From: Candidatus Cloacimonadota bacterium | GTDB lineage: Bacteria; Cloacimonadota; Cloacimonadia; Cloacimonadales; TCS61 | Direction of reading: 5' to 3' | Length of the DNA stretch: 8,683 nucleotides | Assembly (NCBI GenBank): GCA_018654125.1 | Contig: JABIME010000152.1 | Coordinates: 1 to 8,683 of the forward strand | In this document: in pieces, positions 8,633 to 8,683 of the stretch | Layout of the letters: each line of letters opens with the position of its first letter | Numbering within the stretch: position 1 is the first letter of the stretch | The notes under the pieces: generated by a model | Database searches by the model: none | Told to the model about the DNA's origin: nothing | The model's input: the letters and a program-made list of their open reading frames with translations, nothing else | Made by a program: the position numbers and the translations under genes

Positions 8633-8683
8633 TTATAATTTTTTGTTATTTTTTTTAATTTCATCTAAAAGTAAAGAAAAAAA
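8633..8683 (-). CDS. Possible C-terminal end of an upstream gene (partial, runs off right edge)
   Basis: On the minus strand, one frame is open from the window edge for 16 codons and ends in TAA at 8635-8633. It reads ...LLLDEIKKNNKKL, a charged, Lys-rich helix-like tail typical of protein C-termini. The other two minus frames close earlier (TAG at 8666-8664 region, TGA just after). The stop would lie 12 nt before the transketolase ATG with GGAGG in between, which mirrors the spacing of plsY to its downstream gene. The stretch is short and A/T-rich, so chance is possible; the product cannot be named. Confidence 0.35.
   Translation of the reverse strand, partial: FFSLLLDEIKKNNKKL

Noticed and set aside
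8632..8637. TATAAT on the minus strand just upstream of transketolase, resembling a -10 box
   Set aside because: It lies only 11 nt from the ATG and abuts the ribosome-binding site, so a transcript starting there would lack the site. It also overlaps a probable stop codon of an upstream gene.

Overview
The window is AT-rich (by eye about one-third G+C), densely coding, bacterial housekeeping DNA. Several features point to a Gram-negative (diderm) bacterium: two secreted proteins, one resembling the LolA-type lipoprotein-carrier fold and one with a probable C-terminal outer-membrane beta-barrel. The overall protein style suggests the FCB/Cloacimonadota-like part of the tree, but this is an impression; no marker gene here settles it.

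Left part, minus strand (1-1987): der (ribosome-assembly GTPase) overlaps plsY (acylglycerol-phosphate synthesis) by 4 nt. plsY is followed 13 nt later by the first 12 codons of a class II glutamine amidotransferase, most likely purF, which runs off the left edge. These three form one tightly packed operon.

Centre, plus strand (2176-5718): a 188-nt divergent spacer separates der from tldD and pmbA/tldE. These two lie 14 nt apart and encode the two subunits of the TldD/TldE zinc peptidase; a strong intrinsic terminator follows them. Next is a single gene for a secreted LolA-like protein.

Right part, minus strand (5769-8683): a full-length single-chain transketolase is followed 32 nt later by a two-part envelope protein (periplasmic N-terminal domain plus predicted barrel). 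That pair ends at a hairpin whose U-tract serves only the minus strand. Upstream of the transketolase, the last codons of a further gene can probably be read at the right edge.

No tRNA, rRNA, CRISPR, insertion sequence or phage gene was seen. I found no clear sign of a new multi-gene system. The least explained items are the two envelope genes that face each other at 5011-6686.
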